Notes under the pieces: generated by a model
The model's database searches: none
Told to the model about the DNA's origin: nothing
Seen by the model: the letters and a program-made list of their open reading frames with translations, nothing else
Position numbers and translations under genes: made by a program
Shown: in pieces, positions 18,787 to 28,465 of the stretch
Layout of the letters: the number at the start of each line of letters is the position of its first letter
How positions within the stretch are numbered: position 1 is the first letter of the stretch
DNA from: Variovorax sp. J22G73
Lineage (GTDB): Bacteria > Pseudomonadota > Gammaproteobacteria > Burkholderiales > Burkholderiaceae_C
Reading direction: 5' to 3'
Length of the DNA stretch: 64,000 nucleotides
Assembly: GCF_030317035.1 (NCBI RefSeq)
Contig: NZ_JASZYK010000001.1
Coordinates: forward strand, 248,001 to 312,000

Positions 18787-20175
18787 ATGCAAATAAAATC
18801 ATTTATTTTTGCGGCCCGCTCCAGATTTAGATCTGCCAAGCGCCACGGATTTATGCGCTCGGTTGGTGTGTTGGTAGGTGGAACGGCCCTCGCTCAGGCT
18901 ATTACGGTCTTAGCACTCCCATTGCTTTCAAGGCTATATACACCTTTGGATTTTAGTTTGATCGCGGTATTTTCGTCAGTTCTAGCGATTCTTTCGGTGG
19001 CAGCCTGTTTTCGGCTTGAGATCGCAATTCCAATGCCTGAGCTTGACGAAGATGCCGCTAATCTTTTAGTGCTGGCCCTGTGTGCCTGTTGCATGGTTGC
19101 AACTACGGTTGGACTATGCGTATGGTGGTTTCCGACGCAAATCGTTGATCTTCTAAAACAGCCGGCCCTTCTCCCATACCTGTGGTTGTTACCACTGGGG
19201 ATATGGATGGCCAGCTCCTATACAGCTCTCCAATTTTGGGCTACACGTAAAAAGCGATTTTCCACGATTGCCAAAACTCGTATGACGCAAGCCATTGGTG
19301 GCGTCGGAACGCAAGCCGGTATGGGATGGGCGGGCTTTACACCTTTCGGGCTATTGCTGGGGCAAGTTGTAAGCAGTGGCGCAGGTCTGTTTGGCCTCGG
19401 ACGTGATGCGCTCCACGATACAGCTTTTCGCCGTATCAATTGCGGCACCATGTGTCGCATGCTCAGGCGGTACGATCGCTTCCCTAAGTACTCCACCGTA
19501 GAGGCACTAGCAAACAGCGCTGGGATCCAGCTGCCGATTCTAGTGATTGCGGCGCTAGCGGTCGGACCTGAAGCTGGTTATTTGATGCTGGCAACTCGTA
19601 CTATGGCCTCGCCCATGGGGTTAATAGGGGGAGCGGTTTCTCAAGTGTATTTGTCACGGGCACCTGAGGAAATGCGTGCCGGGCGCCTTGGTGCCTTTAC
19701 TTCGCATGTCATCAGCGGCTTGGCTAAAACTGGTGTGGGTCCTTTAGTTTTTGTCGGACTAATAGCACCAGTTGTTTTCCCAATAGTATTTGGAGAAAAA
19801 TGGCAGCGCGCTGGTGATTTAGTTGCATGGATGACGCCCTGGTTTGTGATGCAGTTTTTAGCATCCCCTGTTTCGATGGCGTTGCATGTGACCGGAAGTC
19901 AGCGCGCGGCATTGATTCTTCAAATATTTGGACTTTTTTTTCGGATAGGCGCCGTTGTAGTCGCCGCATGGTTGATGCCCGCGCGCATCGTGGAAGTTTA
20001 TGCGATTTCTGGTTTTGTTTTCTATTTCATATATCTGTATGTCGTGATGCAGCTTTCTAGACTTGAGATTTCTGAATTTCTAAGCGAGTTGAGGTCGAGC
20101 GCTATTGTCGTTTGCGCATGGATTTCCTTTGGCGCCTTGCTGGCGCTGTGTTTGCCGGCGTTGCTGAATAAATGA
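18787..20175 (+). CDS. wzx: Polysaccharide repeat-unit flippase, Wzx-like
   Basis: The product is 462 residues from the ATG at 18787; a TTG at 18754 and an ATG at 18853 are alternatives. There are 12 or more hydrophobic segments, with the MATE/MOP-fold N-terminal helix VGVLVGGTALAQAITVLALPLLSRLYTP read in part. Features such as ATRKKRFSTIAKTR and the FGEKWQRAG loop are typical of oligosaccharide flippases. It should move undecaprenyl-linked repeat units across the inner membrane. Low GC compared with flanking genes. Repeat-unit specificity cannot be read from sequence. Confidence 0.85.
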   Translation: MQIKSFIFAARSRFRSAKRHGFMRSVGVLVGGTALAQAITVLALPLLSRLYTPLDFSLIAVFSSVLAILSVAACFRLEIAIPMPELDEDAANLLVLALCACCMVATTVGLCVWWFPTQIVDLLKQPALLPYLWLLPLGIWMASSYTALQFWATRKKRFSTIAKTRMTQAIGGVGTQAGMGWAGFTPFGLLLGQVVSSGAGLFGLGRDALHDTAFRRINCGTMCRMLRRYDRFPKYSTVEALANSAGIQLPILVIAALAVGPEAGYLMLATRTMASPMGLIGGAVSQVYLSRAPEEMRAGRLGAFTSHVISGLAKTGVGPLVFVGLIAPVVFPIVFGEKWQRAGDLVAWMTPWFVMQFLASPVSMALHVTGSQRAALILQIFGLFFRIGAVVVAAWLMPARIVEVYAISGFVFYFIYLYVVMQLSRLEISEFLSELRSSAIVVCAWISFGALLALCLPALLNK

Positions 20176-20292
20176 GTGCAAGTTTATTGCAATTATTTTT
20201 TGAAAAACTGATTGGTATTTTCAATATACTAAATTTTGCGCATTTCAAAAAAAGCGGGAATCGCGCAGGACAGTTTTATGTGGCTGCTTTAA

Positions 20293-21636
20293 ATGGTGGT
20301 GTTCTCGGTTAAATCATTTATGCGGTTCACCCTAATAATTTTATGTGCGACAGCATTGCTGTTTTTTATGCTCACGGGACTTCGCGGCACCATTTTTGAA
20401 GTGTCTTTGGCGCGACGTACTTTGGGAGGATTTCTCATGCTCCGAGAGCTATTTCTCTTGATAGTCTTGGGCGTCCTCATTTTTGAAGCCATTGGATATG
20501 AGAGTTTCGTTACTTTTTATATCACAAAGGAATCCTTAGAGGAGACGTCGATAGTCATTTTGGTTTGCTTAGGGTTGCTTATTGCGACAATTGCCTTCAT
20601 GTCAAAGACTATATTTCGCCGGAAGTTGATGTGGAGTCGTTCTGATCGCCAGCACACGAGCACTTCAGATGCCGGACGCTCGCTGATTTTTGCATCAACG
20701 CTCATGCTGCTATTCTTAATAGTAGCGGGCCACGCCGCCGGGATGAAACCGGCATTTCTGCAGTCTATTAGCTCTGGAACAGATCTGATGCAGCTGCGGT
20801 TGGCAAATAAAAACGAAATCACTGGGCCGCCTCACATACTTGCCTACATTCGCTATCTGTTCCAGCTCACGGCATTGCTTGTAGGTCTCTACTCTGTGTC
20901 GATGTCGAGAGCGAGGGTCCTATTGACCATGGCTATTGTTGTTTATGCCGCAGCTCTTCCAGGTGATAAGGCGCCAATAATCCAAGTCCTAGTACTTTAT
21001 TTTTTGGGAAGATTAAGAAATATTCGTTCTTCCCCTTATTTGATAATTCAGCGCGCCTTAATGCTAGGAGCTCTCAGTTTTTTTGCTATTTATTTCGTGA
21101 CTCTTGTGCAATACCCTGAGATGCAGTTCTCCGAATTCATCAGATTCGTATTTGAACGCTTAGGGATAGGTCAAATTCAAGGCGTATACGAGCAATTTTC
21201 CGTCAAACTTCAAGATCCTGCATATGTTTTAAGCGAAATACCTCTTTCCGGGTTATTTGGTGAATCTAGGGCGTTCTCCAAAGATTTGATGGGTATTACG
21301 TATGGGTTTTATTTGGACTCAACCGAATTCGGCGTAATGAATTCATTTTTTATTGGAGAGGCATTTGCTATTGGAGGGTGGGTTTTAGTATGGCTGTCAC
21401 CGGTATTTGTTGGATTTAATTTCTGCGTTATCGTATATATGACGGTCAGGGTGTTAAACGAAAAATTCAAACTGCCGGTCGCCGAAGCAAAATACGTCGC
21501 CGCACTATTTATTTCTGCATCTGTTACGTTCACGGGTGACCTGGGAGGGTTGCTTTTTGGAAAACGGGTCTTGGTAGTCGCTATTTTATTTTTTGCGCTC
21601 TATATTTTTTATAAAGCCGGAAAAATAAAATTTTGA
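20293..21636 (+). CDS. wzy: Polytopic membrane protein, probable polysaccharide polymerase (Wzy-like)
   Basis: The product is 447 residues with about ten hydrophobic helices and a large loop near residues 265-345 (FERLGIGQIQGVYEQFSVKL). There is no recognisable catalytic motif, which is usual for Wzy. Assignment rests on topology, length and position between the flippase and the sugar-nucleotide and glycosyltransferase genes. The cluster has no other polymerase candidate. AT-rich codon use, with many TTT and ATT codons, differs strongly from the housekeeping genes. A 117-bp gap separates it from wzx. Confidence 0.7.
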   Translation: MVVFSVKSFMRFTLIILCATALLFFMLTGLRGTIFEVSLARRTLGGFLMLRELFLLIVLGVLIFEAIGYESFVTFYITKESLEETSIVILVCLGLLIATIAFMSKTIFRRKLMWSRSDRQHTSTSDAGRSLIFASTLMLLFLIVAGHAAGMKPAFLQSISSGTDLMQLRLANKNEITGPPHILAYIRYLFQLTALLVGLYSVSMSRARVLLTMAIVVYAAALPGDKAPIIQVLVLYFLGRLRNIRSSPYLIIQRALMLGALSFFAIYFVTLVQYPEMQFSEFIRFVFERLGIGQIQGVYEQFSVKLQDPAYVLSEIPLSGLFGESRAFSKDLMGITYGFYLDSTEFGVMNSFFIGEAFAIGGWVLVWLSPVFVGFNFCVIVYMTVRVLNEKFKLPVAEAKYVAALFISASVTFTGDLGGLLFGKRVLVVAILFFALYIFYKAGKIKF

Positions 21637-21685
21637 GAAATCGCGACTGTTTTATGCGCTATCGCGCTTAGAGGGTTTTCAAGCA

Positions 21686-22759
21686 ATGAAGATACTTACC
21701 GTTGTCGGCGCGCGACCACAGTTTATAAAAGCTGCGGTTGTTTCGCGCGAACTAAAAAGTTTCGTTGGAGATATCAATGAAGTCATAGTGCACACAGGCC
21801 AGCATTACGACGCAAATATGTCCGAAGTATTTTTTAAGGATCTTGATATCCCCATCCCCAATTACAATCTTGCAATTGGAGGGGGGACGCATGGCCAAAA
21901 TACGGGACGTATGCTTGAGGCTATCGAAGGTGTAATTTCCAAAGAGCACCCACAGATTGTTTTGATTTATGGCGATACCGATAGCACTTTAGCCGGTGCG
22001 CTCGCCGCGGCAAAATTACATGTCCCTGTGGTACATGTAGAAGCTGGACTCCGCTCGTTTAACCGTGCAATGCCGGAAGAGGTAAACCGAGTCTTGACCG
22101 ACCATATCTCGGAAATTCTCTTTGCGCCCACGATTATCGCAAAGATCAATCTCGAGCGAGAAGGAATCTCCAGCGCGAAAATTTCAGTGGTTGGAGATGT
22201 AATGCTTGACGCATCAAATTTTTATGCGGATAGAGCAGTGAAGCCAGTTTGGTTTGAGTCGCTTAATAATAAGTTTTCTGAATTTGTTCTCTGCACAATT
22301 CATCGTGCGGAAAATACAGATAAAGAGCAATATTTGCGGCAAATTCTCGATGGTTTGCATCGATGTGGGCATCATGTGATATTGCCGCTCCACCCACGTA
22401 CGCGTTCCAAAATTCAAACTTACGGTATCAAGCTGCCGAACACTATTTTAGTGACAGAACCAGTTGGATATTTGGAGATGGTATGGCTGGAGGCTAACTG
22501 CATGGCAATTGCTACAGATTCAGGCGGAGTTCAGAAAGAAGCGTATTTTCATAGAAAGCCGTGTGTGACTTTGCGTTCCGAAACTGAGTGGACCGAGTTG
22601 GTTGATGTGGGGGCTAATGTCTTGGCTGGTGCCGATCCGGTATTGATTGCCAGTGCATTGCGAGCGGCCCAGTTTGACGTGAAAGAGCATGATGTCTTAT
22701 ATGGGGACGGGCGAGCAGGTAAAAAAATTGTTTCGTTAATTGCGAAGGCTTTTAAATGA
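21686..22759 (+). CDS. wbpI: UDP-GlcNAc3NAcA 2-epimerase (WbpI, WecB fold)
   Basis: The product is 357 residues starting MKILTVVGARPQFIKAAVVS. UDP-sugar 2-epimerase motifs include HTGQHYDANMSEVFF, YGDTDSTLAGALAA, HVEAGLRSFNRAMPEE, CTIHRAENTD and TDSGGVQKEAYF. In a cluster with WbpABDE the expected reaction is epimerisation of UDP-GlcNAc3NAcA to UDP-ManNAc3NAcA. The alternative, plain UDP-GlcNAc 2-epimerase (WecB), is less likely in this context. It overlaps the next glycosyltransferase by 4 bp. Confidence 0.88.
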   Translation: MKILTVVGARPQFIKAAVVSRELKSFVGDINEVIVHTGQHYDANMSEVFFKDLDIPIPNYNLAIGGGTHGQNTGRMLEAIEGVISKEHPQIVLIYGDTDSTLAGALAAAKLHVPVVHVEAGLRSFNRAMPEEVNRVLTDHISEILFAPTIIAKINLEREGISSAKISVVGDVMLDASNFYADRAVKPVWFESLNNKFSEFVLCTIHRAENTDKEQYLRQILDGLHRCGHHVILPLHPRTRSKIQTYGIKLPNTILVTEPVGYLEMVWLEANCMAIATDSGGVQKEAYFHRKPCVTLRSETEWTELVDVGANVLAGADPVLIASALRAAQFDVKEHDVLYGDGRAGKKIVSLIAKAFK

Positions 22760-23889
22760 GTGGTCGGGCTAAAGCGACAGAAATTTCGAACAATGGCCCG
22801 GGCAAGAACGGTCGAATATTTATCTTCACTCGGTCGGGTTGGGACGAGCAACCTCGATTGAGGCATCAGGTCGCTAAATTACTTGTTGAAGCCGGCGAGG
22901 AAGTACATTTCTTCCAGGGTTCGCGTTATCTCTGGCAGAAAGTTTCTTCGTCAGACGATATTAAGATTTCGAATAAATTTTATATTCATCGTTCTGCGCA
23001 ACTGCTCCATTTGCAGTTGAGATTGACCTCGCTATTAGGTTGGATCAACGGAATTGTGGAAGCGAGATCTATAAAAAAGTCTATTTCGGGGGGGGTAAGA
23101 TTGGATGATGTAGTTATTAATTTCAACTACGACTTCAGTTTCCTTCGAAAATTATTTGTAAAGAATAAAATCGTCACGATAATAAATGACGATTTCATCG
23201 CACAAGCAAAATTTTTCAAAGGCGGCCATGTTCGCGAAAGTTTAAAGAAAACGTGCGCAATTAGCAACGAGGTGCTTGCCGTTTCTTATCCGTTAATTGA
23301 GCAACTTAAGAACTGGTGCAAGCCAAAATTATTTCTTCCTTGGGCGGATGTACCTTACACAGCCCCAATGCCGCCATCTTCACCCAGGAATGCGGTGTTG
23401 TTGTGGGCATACATTGATGTAAGAATAGATTTCACACTACTATGTGAAGTTGCAAAATCCCTGCCGAATTCCGATTTCCATATATATGGAGATCATTTTT
23501 GGAGAATTGAGCCAGAAATTAAGAAAGCAATGGCTTTTCCAAACATTTTTTTTAAATCTTCGGCTCGCCTAGATAATATTGACTTGCGGGCTTATTACGC
23601 TGCGATAATACCCTACAAATCGGGGGTTGCCGATATAGAGGCTGTCACGCTTTCTAATAAGTCATTTCAACTCTTGGCGAGAGGGCTCCCGCTTGTCACG
23701 TCAGGCATGCCTAATTTTTTTAAACACCCCTCAATCCATAATACTTCCACTACCGAATCTTTTATTGACGCATTAAACCAATGTAGTGAAGAGTTTTCTG
23801 TTATTCAGCCGTCGATAGAAGAGTTTGTGCAAGAAAATCAGCCTTCGGCTCGCTATGAGCAACTAGTAAAAATATGGACGTCAATTTAG
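22756..23889 (+). CDS. Putative GT-B glycosyltransferase
   Basis: The product is 377 residues. The N-terminal part (GRIFIFTRSGWDEQPRLRHQ) and the later pattern LLWAYIDVRIDF / SDFHIYGDHFW / ARLDNIDLRAYYAAIIPYK fit the two Rossmann-like halves of a GT-B enzyme. The last segment is the usual position of the nucleotide-sugar site. I do not recognise a specific family. It should add one sugar of the repeat unit at the cytoplasmic membrane face. ATGA overlap with wbpI shows translational coupling. AT-rich, within the divergent cassette. Confidence 0.7.
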   Translation: MSGRAKATEISNNGPGKNGRIFIFTRSGWDEQPRLRHQVAKLLVEAGEEVHFFQGSRYLWQKVSSSDDIKISNKFYIHRSAQLLHLQLRLTSLLGWINGIVEARSIKKSISGGVRLDDVVINFNYDFSFLRKLFVKNKIVTIINDDFIAQAKFFKGGHVRESLKKTCAISNEVLAVSYPLIEQLKNWCKPKLFLPWADVPYTAPMPPSSPRNAVLLWAYIDVRIDFTLLCEVAKSLPNSDFHIYGDHFWRIEPEIKKAMAFPNIFFKSSARLDNIDLRAYYAAIIPYKSGVADIEAVTLSNKSFQLLARGLPLVTSGMPNFFKHPSIHNTSTTESFIDALNQCSEEFSVIQPSIEEFVQENQPSARYEQLVKIWTSI

Positions 23890-23915
23890 CTGAGTGTTCG
23901 TGGGTTTTTTAATTC

Positions 23916-25133
23916 ATGAAAATTCTAATTCTTACCACAAAGTTCACTCACGTTGATGGATCGCCTTGGTTGATCAGTGAGTTGGCTGATGAACTTTGTG
24001 CCCAAGGGCATCAGGTAACTGTTTTGAATATTGATTGGGAAAAATCTTCGTCGGATTTGGGTAAGAAGATTTTGTTGTCGCCGGGGTTGAATTTAATTTC
24101 GATTGGGGCTTTTCAAATTTGCGGTGGCGCAATAGGCCGCTTGCTAAAGTGGTTGGTGTCATCACTACTTGCGATGCCTTTCCTTTTTAAAGAATTCATA
24201 TCCGGTCGAAGATATGATTTGCTGATTGGATTATCTCCTTGTTCCGCACTTTGGGCGGCGTTGCCTTTTGCTGCTCTGATATCTCGTTTTAGATTTTTGA
24301 TCTATTGGGATTTCTTTCCTGTTCACAATTTGGAAATTTTTTCAGCCGTTCCTGTTGCCGTTAAAAATATTGCTAAAGTCTTGGAGCGCTGGCTAATTGG
24401 CAGGTTTGGCCATGTGGGTCTAATGAGCGAGAGAGGGGTTGGATTTTTTAAAACTTATTTCAATTTTTTGCCACAGAAGTCTGGTGAGGCGCTTCCTTGT
24501 CCGTTAATTTTGCCAATATGGACTTCTGTGTTGTCTGTACAGCCATGCCGAGAGTCGATGCGGTCATTTTTTTCTTTTGAATCTGATCGGATCTTATTTG
24601 TTTTTGGAGGTCAAATCACTTACGGCAGGGGTGTTCGAGAGCTTTGCGAGGCTGCTGTTGCAGCCTATCAAATTGATAATAGGGTTGCCTTGATAATATG
24701 CGGCGGCGGGAGTATGTCTGGAGCGGTGGCTGAATATGCTTTAAAAAATCCAGAATGCATCAAATACCTTGGGAGCTTGCCTAGGGAGAAATATTTAAAG
24801 GTCTTGGCCGCGGCAAATGTGGGTGTGGTAGCGACCGTTCCAGGCGTAAGTGCCCCAGCCTATCCTTCAAAAAGTCTAGACTATATGGCATGTGGCATTC
24901 CAATAATGGCTGCAGTTGAGGATGCTACTGATTTTGGTGAAATCGTTGAGCGCAATGGATTTGGTGTTGCTTGCAGAGCTGGAGATACAGAATCGATGAA
25001 AAATTGCATTTTGTCGCTATCCGCTAATCTTGATGACCACCATTTAATGGGGTGCCGAGGAAAGAAATTCTTGGCTTTTCACCATTCCGTATTTCATGCT
25101 AGTTCGATCATTACTGGAGTTGTTCGTGATTAA
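23916..25133 (+). CDS. Glycosyltransferase family 4-like protein
   Basis: The product is 405 residues starting MKILILTTKFTHVDGSPWLI. It has a GT-B layout: an N-terminal donor-independent lobe with GHQVTVLNIDWE, and a C-terminal lobe with FVFGGQITYGRGVRELCEAA, YLGSLPREKYLKVLAAANVG and PSKSLDYMACGIPIMAAVED, the GT4 EX7E-like region. WbuB-type glycosyltransferases look similar. It likely transfers an amino sugar of the repeat unit. The last 8 bp overlap the fnlA start. AT-rich, like the rest of the cassette. Confidence 0.8.
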   Translation: MKILILTTKFTHVDGSPWLISELADELCAQGHQVTVLNIDWEKSSSDLGKKILLSPGLNLISIGAFQICGGAIGRLLKWLVSSLLAMPFLFKEFISGRRYDLLIGLSPCSALWAALPFAALISRFRFLIYWDFFPVHNLEIFSAVPVAVKNIAKVLERWLIGRFGHVGLMSERGVGFFKTYFNFLPQKSGEALPCPLILPIWTSVLSVQPCRESMRSFFSFESDRILFVFGGQITYGRGVRELCEAAVAAYQIDNRVALIICGGGSMSGAVAEYALKNPECIKYLGSLPREKYLKVLAAANVGVVATVPGVSAPAYPSKSLDYMACGIPIMAAVEDATDFGEIVERNGFGVACRAGDTESMKNCILSLSANLDDHHLMGCRGKKFLAFHHSVFHASSIITGVVRD

Positions 25134-26169
25134 AGATGGTGTTCTTTTGATTACTGGCGGGACTGGGTCATTCGGTAACGCGGTTTTAGAAAGATTTTTG
25201 CATTCGAACCTTTCAGATATCCGTATCTTTAGCCGAGACGAAAAAAAGCAGGATGACATGCGCAAGCGCTACAACCATCCCAAGCTAAAGTTCTACATAG
25301 GCGACGTACGCGACTCCCGCAGCGTCAGCACTGCAATGCGCGGCGTCGACTACGTATTTCACGCCGCCGCCTTAAAGCAGGTCCCCTCCTGCGAATTTCA
25401 TCCTATGCAAGCCGTCCGCACCAATGTGCTCGGCACCGAAAACGTCTTGGAAGCCGCAATTGCCGCTGGCGTGAAGCGAGTGGTGTGCCTTAGCACTGAC
25501 AAAGCCGTTTATCCCATCAACGCGATGGGCATCAGCAAAGCAATGATGGAAAAGGTCATGGTCGCGGCTAGCCGCAACCTGGAGAGCACGAACACCGTCA
25601 TTTGCGGCACTCGCTATGGCAACGTTATGGCGTCGCGAGGTTCGGTGATTCCGCTGTTCGTCGAACAGGTGCTGGCCGGCAAGCCCATCACCGTGACCGA
25701 TCCATCGATGACGCGCTTCATGATGACGCTTGAGGACGCAGTCGAACTGGTACTGCACGCCTTCGAACACGGCAACAACGGCGACATCTTTGTGCAGAAA
25801 GCACCAGCCGCGACGGTGCAGGTCTTGACGCAAGCAATCCTGCAAGTGATGGGCAAGCCCGACCACGAAGTGCGTGAGATCGGCACACGCCATGGAGAGA
25901 AGCTCTACGAGGCATTGTTGAGCCGCGAGGAGATGGCCTGCGCCGAAGACCAAGGCGACTACTACCGCGTGCCACCCGACGGCCGTGACCTGAACTACGC
26001 CAAGTTCGTGGAAGAGGGCGAGCAACGCATCACGCGCAGCACGCACGGCGAGGACTACAACTCGCACAACACCACCCGCCTTGACGTGGAAGGAATGAAG
26101 ACGCTGCTGCTCAAGCTCGATTTCATGCAACGCATCGCGCGCGGCGAGACCGCCGAACTGCAGGACTAA
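25126..26169 (+). CDS. fnlA: UDP-GlcNAc 4,6-dehydratase/5-epimerase (FnlA/WbjB/CapE)
   Basis: The product is 347 residues from the GTG at 25126, with GGAG well placed upstream, which restores the family N-terminus MIKDGVLLITGGTGSFGNAV. GGTGSFG is the cofactor motif. HAAALKQVPSCEFHP and LSTDKAVYPINAMGISKAMM carry the Asp/Met/Lys catalytic region of this extended-SDR subgroup. It starts the UDP-N-acetyl-L-fucosamine pathway. The first 130 bp are AT-rich and the remainder GC-rich, marking a composition break inside the gene. Confidence 0.93.
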   Translation: MIKDGVLLITGGTGSFGNAVLERFLHSNLSDIRIFSRDEKKQDDMRKRYNHPKLKFYIGDVRDSRSVSTAMRGVDYVFHAAALKQVPSCEFHPMQAVRTNVLGTENVLEAAIAAGVKRVVCLSTDKAVYPINAMGISKAMMEKVMVAASRNLESTNTVICGTRYGNVMASRGSVIPLFVEQVLAGKPITVTDPSMTRFMMTLEDAVELVLHAFEHGNNGDIFVQKAPAATVQVLTQAILQVMGKPDHEVREIGTRHGEKLYEALLSREEMACAEDQGDYYRVPPDGRDLNYAKFVEEGEQRITRSTHGEDYNSHNTTRLDVEGMKTLLLKLDFMQRIARGETAELQD

Positions 26170-26173
26170 AACC

Positions 26174-27301
26174 ATGAAGGTGTTGATCACCGGTGCCAAC
26201 GGTTTCGTGGGCAAGAACTTGCAACTGCACCTGGCCGAGCGCAAAGAAGTGCAGGTGGTCTGCTTCACCCGCGAACACAGCGCGGAGCAACTGCCCACCT
26301 TGTTGCAAGGCGTTGACCTCGTATTCCACCTCGCAGGCGTCAACCGGCCGCAAGACCCGCAAGAATTCACGACCGGCAACGCGGAGCTGACGCAGCGCCT
26401 GTGCGAGTCCGTGAGTGCCGCGGCCGCTTCGAGCGGCAAGAAGGTGCCCATCGTCTACACCTCGTCCACGCAGGCGGGCCGCGACAACCCTTACGGTCAC
26501 AGCAAGCGCGGCGCCGAAGAGGCATTGCAGGCAATCGCGCGCAGCCACGGCATTCCGGTTCACGTCTTCCGGCTGCCCAACGTGTTCGGCAAGTGGTGCA
26601 AGCCCAACTACAACTCGGCGGTGGCGACCTTCTGCCACAACATCGCGCGCGACTTGCCCATTCAGGTCAACGACCCTGCTGCACTGGTCACGCTGGTGTA
26701 CGTGGACGACGTGATCGAGCGCTTCCTCCAACTCATGGGCGGCGCCGATGCCGCGGTGGACACCGGCGGCTTCGCCGTCGTTGCGCCGCAGTACACCATT
26801 ACGGTGGGCGAACTTGCCCGGCAGATCCAGTCCTTCAAGGACAGCCGCAACACGCTCATGACCGACCGTGTCGGCACGGGGCTGGTGCGCGCGCTTTACT
26901 CGACGTATGTGAGCTACCTGCCGCCCGAGTCATTCGCCTACCCGGTGCAGCAACATGGCGACGCGCGCGGCGTGTTCGTCGAGATGCTCAAGACGCCGGA
27001 CGCAGGCCAGTTCTCGTTCTTCACCGCGCATCCTGGCATCACGCGAGGTGGTCATTACCACCACAGCAAGACAGAGAAGTTCCTTGTCATCAAGGGGCAG
27101 GCTCGCTTCAAGTTCCGGCACATGCAGACCGGCGAGACCCACGAGTTGGTCACGGCGGGCGACAAGTCTGAAATCGTCGAGACCGTGCCCGGCTGGACGC
27201 ACGACATCACCAACATCGGCACCGAAGAAATGGTCGTCATGCTCTGGGCCAACGAGGTGTTCGACCGTGCGCGGCCCGACACCTTCGCTTGCCCGCTGTA
27301 G
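26174..27301 (+). CDS. fnlB: UDP-2-acetamido-2,6-dideoxy-hexulose reductase/epimerase (FnlB/WbjC/CapF)
   Basis: The product is 375 residues. The N-terminal SDR domain opens MKVLITGANGFVGKNLQLHL. A C-terminal cupin domain follows (about residues 255-370: FFTAHPGITRGGHYHHSKTE, with metal-binding histidines, and GWTHDITNIG). This SDR-cupin fusion is unique to the CapF/WbjC/FnlB family, which performs C3 epimerisation and C4 reduction to UDP-L-TalNAc. It lies 4 bp after fnlA and is GC-rich. Confidence 0.95.
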   Translation: MKVLITGANGFVGKNLQLHLAERKEVQVVCFTREHSAEQLPTLLQGVDLVFHLAGVNRPQDPQEFTTGNAELTQRLCESVSAAAASSGKKVPIVYTSSTQAGRDNPYGHSKRGAEEALQAIARSHGIPVHVFRLPNVFGKWCKPNYNSAVATFCHNIARDLPIQVNDPAALVTLVYVDDVIERFLQLMGGADAAVDTGGFAVVAPQYTITVGELARQIQSFKDSRNTLMTDRVGTGLVRALYSTYVSYLPPESFAYPVQQHGDARGVFVEMLKTPDAGQFSFFTAHPGITRGGHYHHSKTEKFLVIKGQARFKFRHMQTGETHELVTAGDKSEIVETVPGWTHDITNIGTEEMVVMLWANEVFDRARPDTFACPL

Positions 27302-27325
27302 CCCATTGAATCTTTGATCTCTCCC

Positions 27326-28462
27326 ATGAAAAAACTCAAGGTCATGACCGTGGTCGGCACGCGGCCCGAAATCATCCGGTTGTCGCGTGTGCTGGCCCGG
27401 CTCGACGAGCATTGCGATCACGTGCTGGTGCACACCGGCCAGAACTACGACTACGAGCTCAACCAGGTCTTCTTCGATGACCTGGGCGTGCGCAAGCCCG
27501 ACCATTTTCTGAACAGCGCGGCCAACGCCAGCAGTGCGGCGCACACCATCGGCAACCTGATCATCGCGGTGGACCAGGTGCTGGGCGAGGTGCAGCCCGA
27601 GGCGATGCTGGTGCTGGGCGACACCAACAGCTGCCTCTCGGTGATTCCCGCCAAGCGCCGCAAGATTCCGATCTTTCACATGGAGGCGGGCAACCGTTGT
27701 TTCGACCAGCGCGTGCCCGAAGAGACCAATCGGCGCATCGTGGACCACACGGCGGATGTGAACCTGACCTACAGCACGATCGCCCGCGACTACCTTCTGC
27801 GCGAGGGGTTGCCGCCCGACCTGGTCATCAAGACCGGCAGCCCTATGTTCGAGGTGCTGACGCACTATCGTCCCCGCATCGAAGCGTCTGACGTGCTTCA
27901 GCGCTTGGGTTTGCAGTCGGAGCAGTACTTCGTTGTCAGCGCACACCGTGAAGAGAACATCGAGTTGCCGCAGTCCTTCGCCAAGCTGGTGGCTGTGTTG
28001 AATGCCGTGGCCGAAGACCACGGCATGCCGGTCATCGTCTCGACGCACCCGCGCACGCAAAAGCGCATCGATGCAACGGGCGCTCGCTTTCATCCGCAGG
28101 TGCGGCTGTTGAAGCCGCTGGGTTTTCATGACTACGTGAAGCTCCAACTCTCGGCGCGCGCCACGCTGTCCGACAGCGGCACGATCAACGAGGAGTCTTC
28201 GATCCTCAACTTTCCAGCGCTCAACCTGCGTGAGGCGCACGAGCGGCCCGAAGGCATGGAAGAGGCGGCCGTGATGATGGTGGGCCTGGAGGTAGACCGC
28301 GTGCGCCAGGGGCTGGCCATTCTGCAGAGCCAGCCGCGAGGAGATGCGCGCGGCCTGCGCCAGGTGGCGGACTACAGCATGCCCAACGTATCGGACAAGG
28401 TGCTGCGCATCGTCCACAGCTACACCGACTACGTGAATCGCGTGGTGTGGAAAAAGTACTGA
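27326..28462 (+). CDS. fnlC: UDP-N-acetyl-L-fucosamine synthase, 2-epimerase (FnlC/WbjD/CapG)
   Basis: The product is 378 residues from the ATG at 27326 (MKKLKVMTVVGTRPEIIRLS); a TTG 12 nt upstream is possible but less likely. Epimerase motifs include HTGQNYDYELNQVFFDDL, LVLGDTNSCLSVI, HMEAGNRCFDQRVPEETNRR and SDSGTINEESSIL. GDTNSCL and GNRCFDQ distinguish WbjD/CapG from WecB. It converts UDP-L-TalNAc (PneNAc stage) to UDP-L-FucNAc. This completes the FnlABC set. wbuB follows after 3 bp. Confidence 0.94.
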   Translation: MKKLKVMTVVGTRPEIIRLSRVLARLDEHCDHVLVHTGQNYDYELNQVFFDDLGVRKPDHFLNSAANASSAAHTIGNLIIAVDQVLGEVQPEAMLVLGDTNSCLSVIPAKRRKIPIFHMEAGNRCFDQRVPEETNRRIVDHTADVNLTYSTIARDYLLREGLPPDLVIKTGSPMFEVLTHYRPRIEASDVLQRLGLQSEQYFVVSAHREENIELPQSFAKLVAVLNAVAEDHGMPVIVSTHPRTQKRIDATGARFHPQVRLLKPLGFHDYVKLQLSARATLSDSGTINEESSILNFPALNLREAHERPEGMEEAAVMMVGLEVDRVRQGLAILQSQPRGDARGLRQVADYSMPNVSDKVLRIVHSYTDYVNRVVWKKY

Positions 28463-28465
28463 GGC

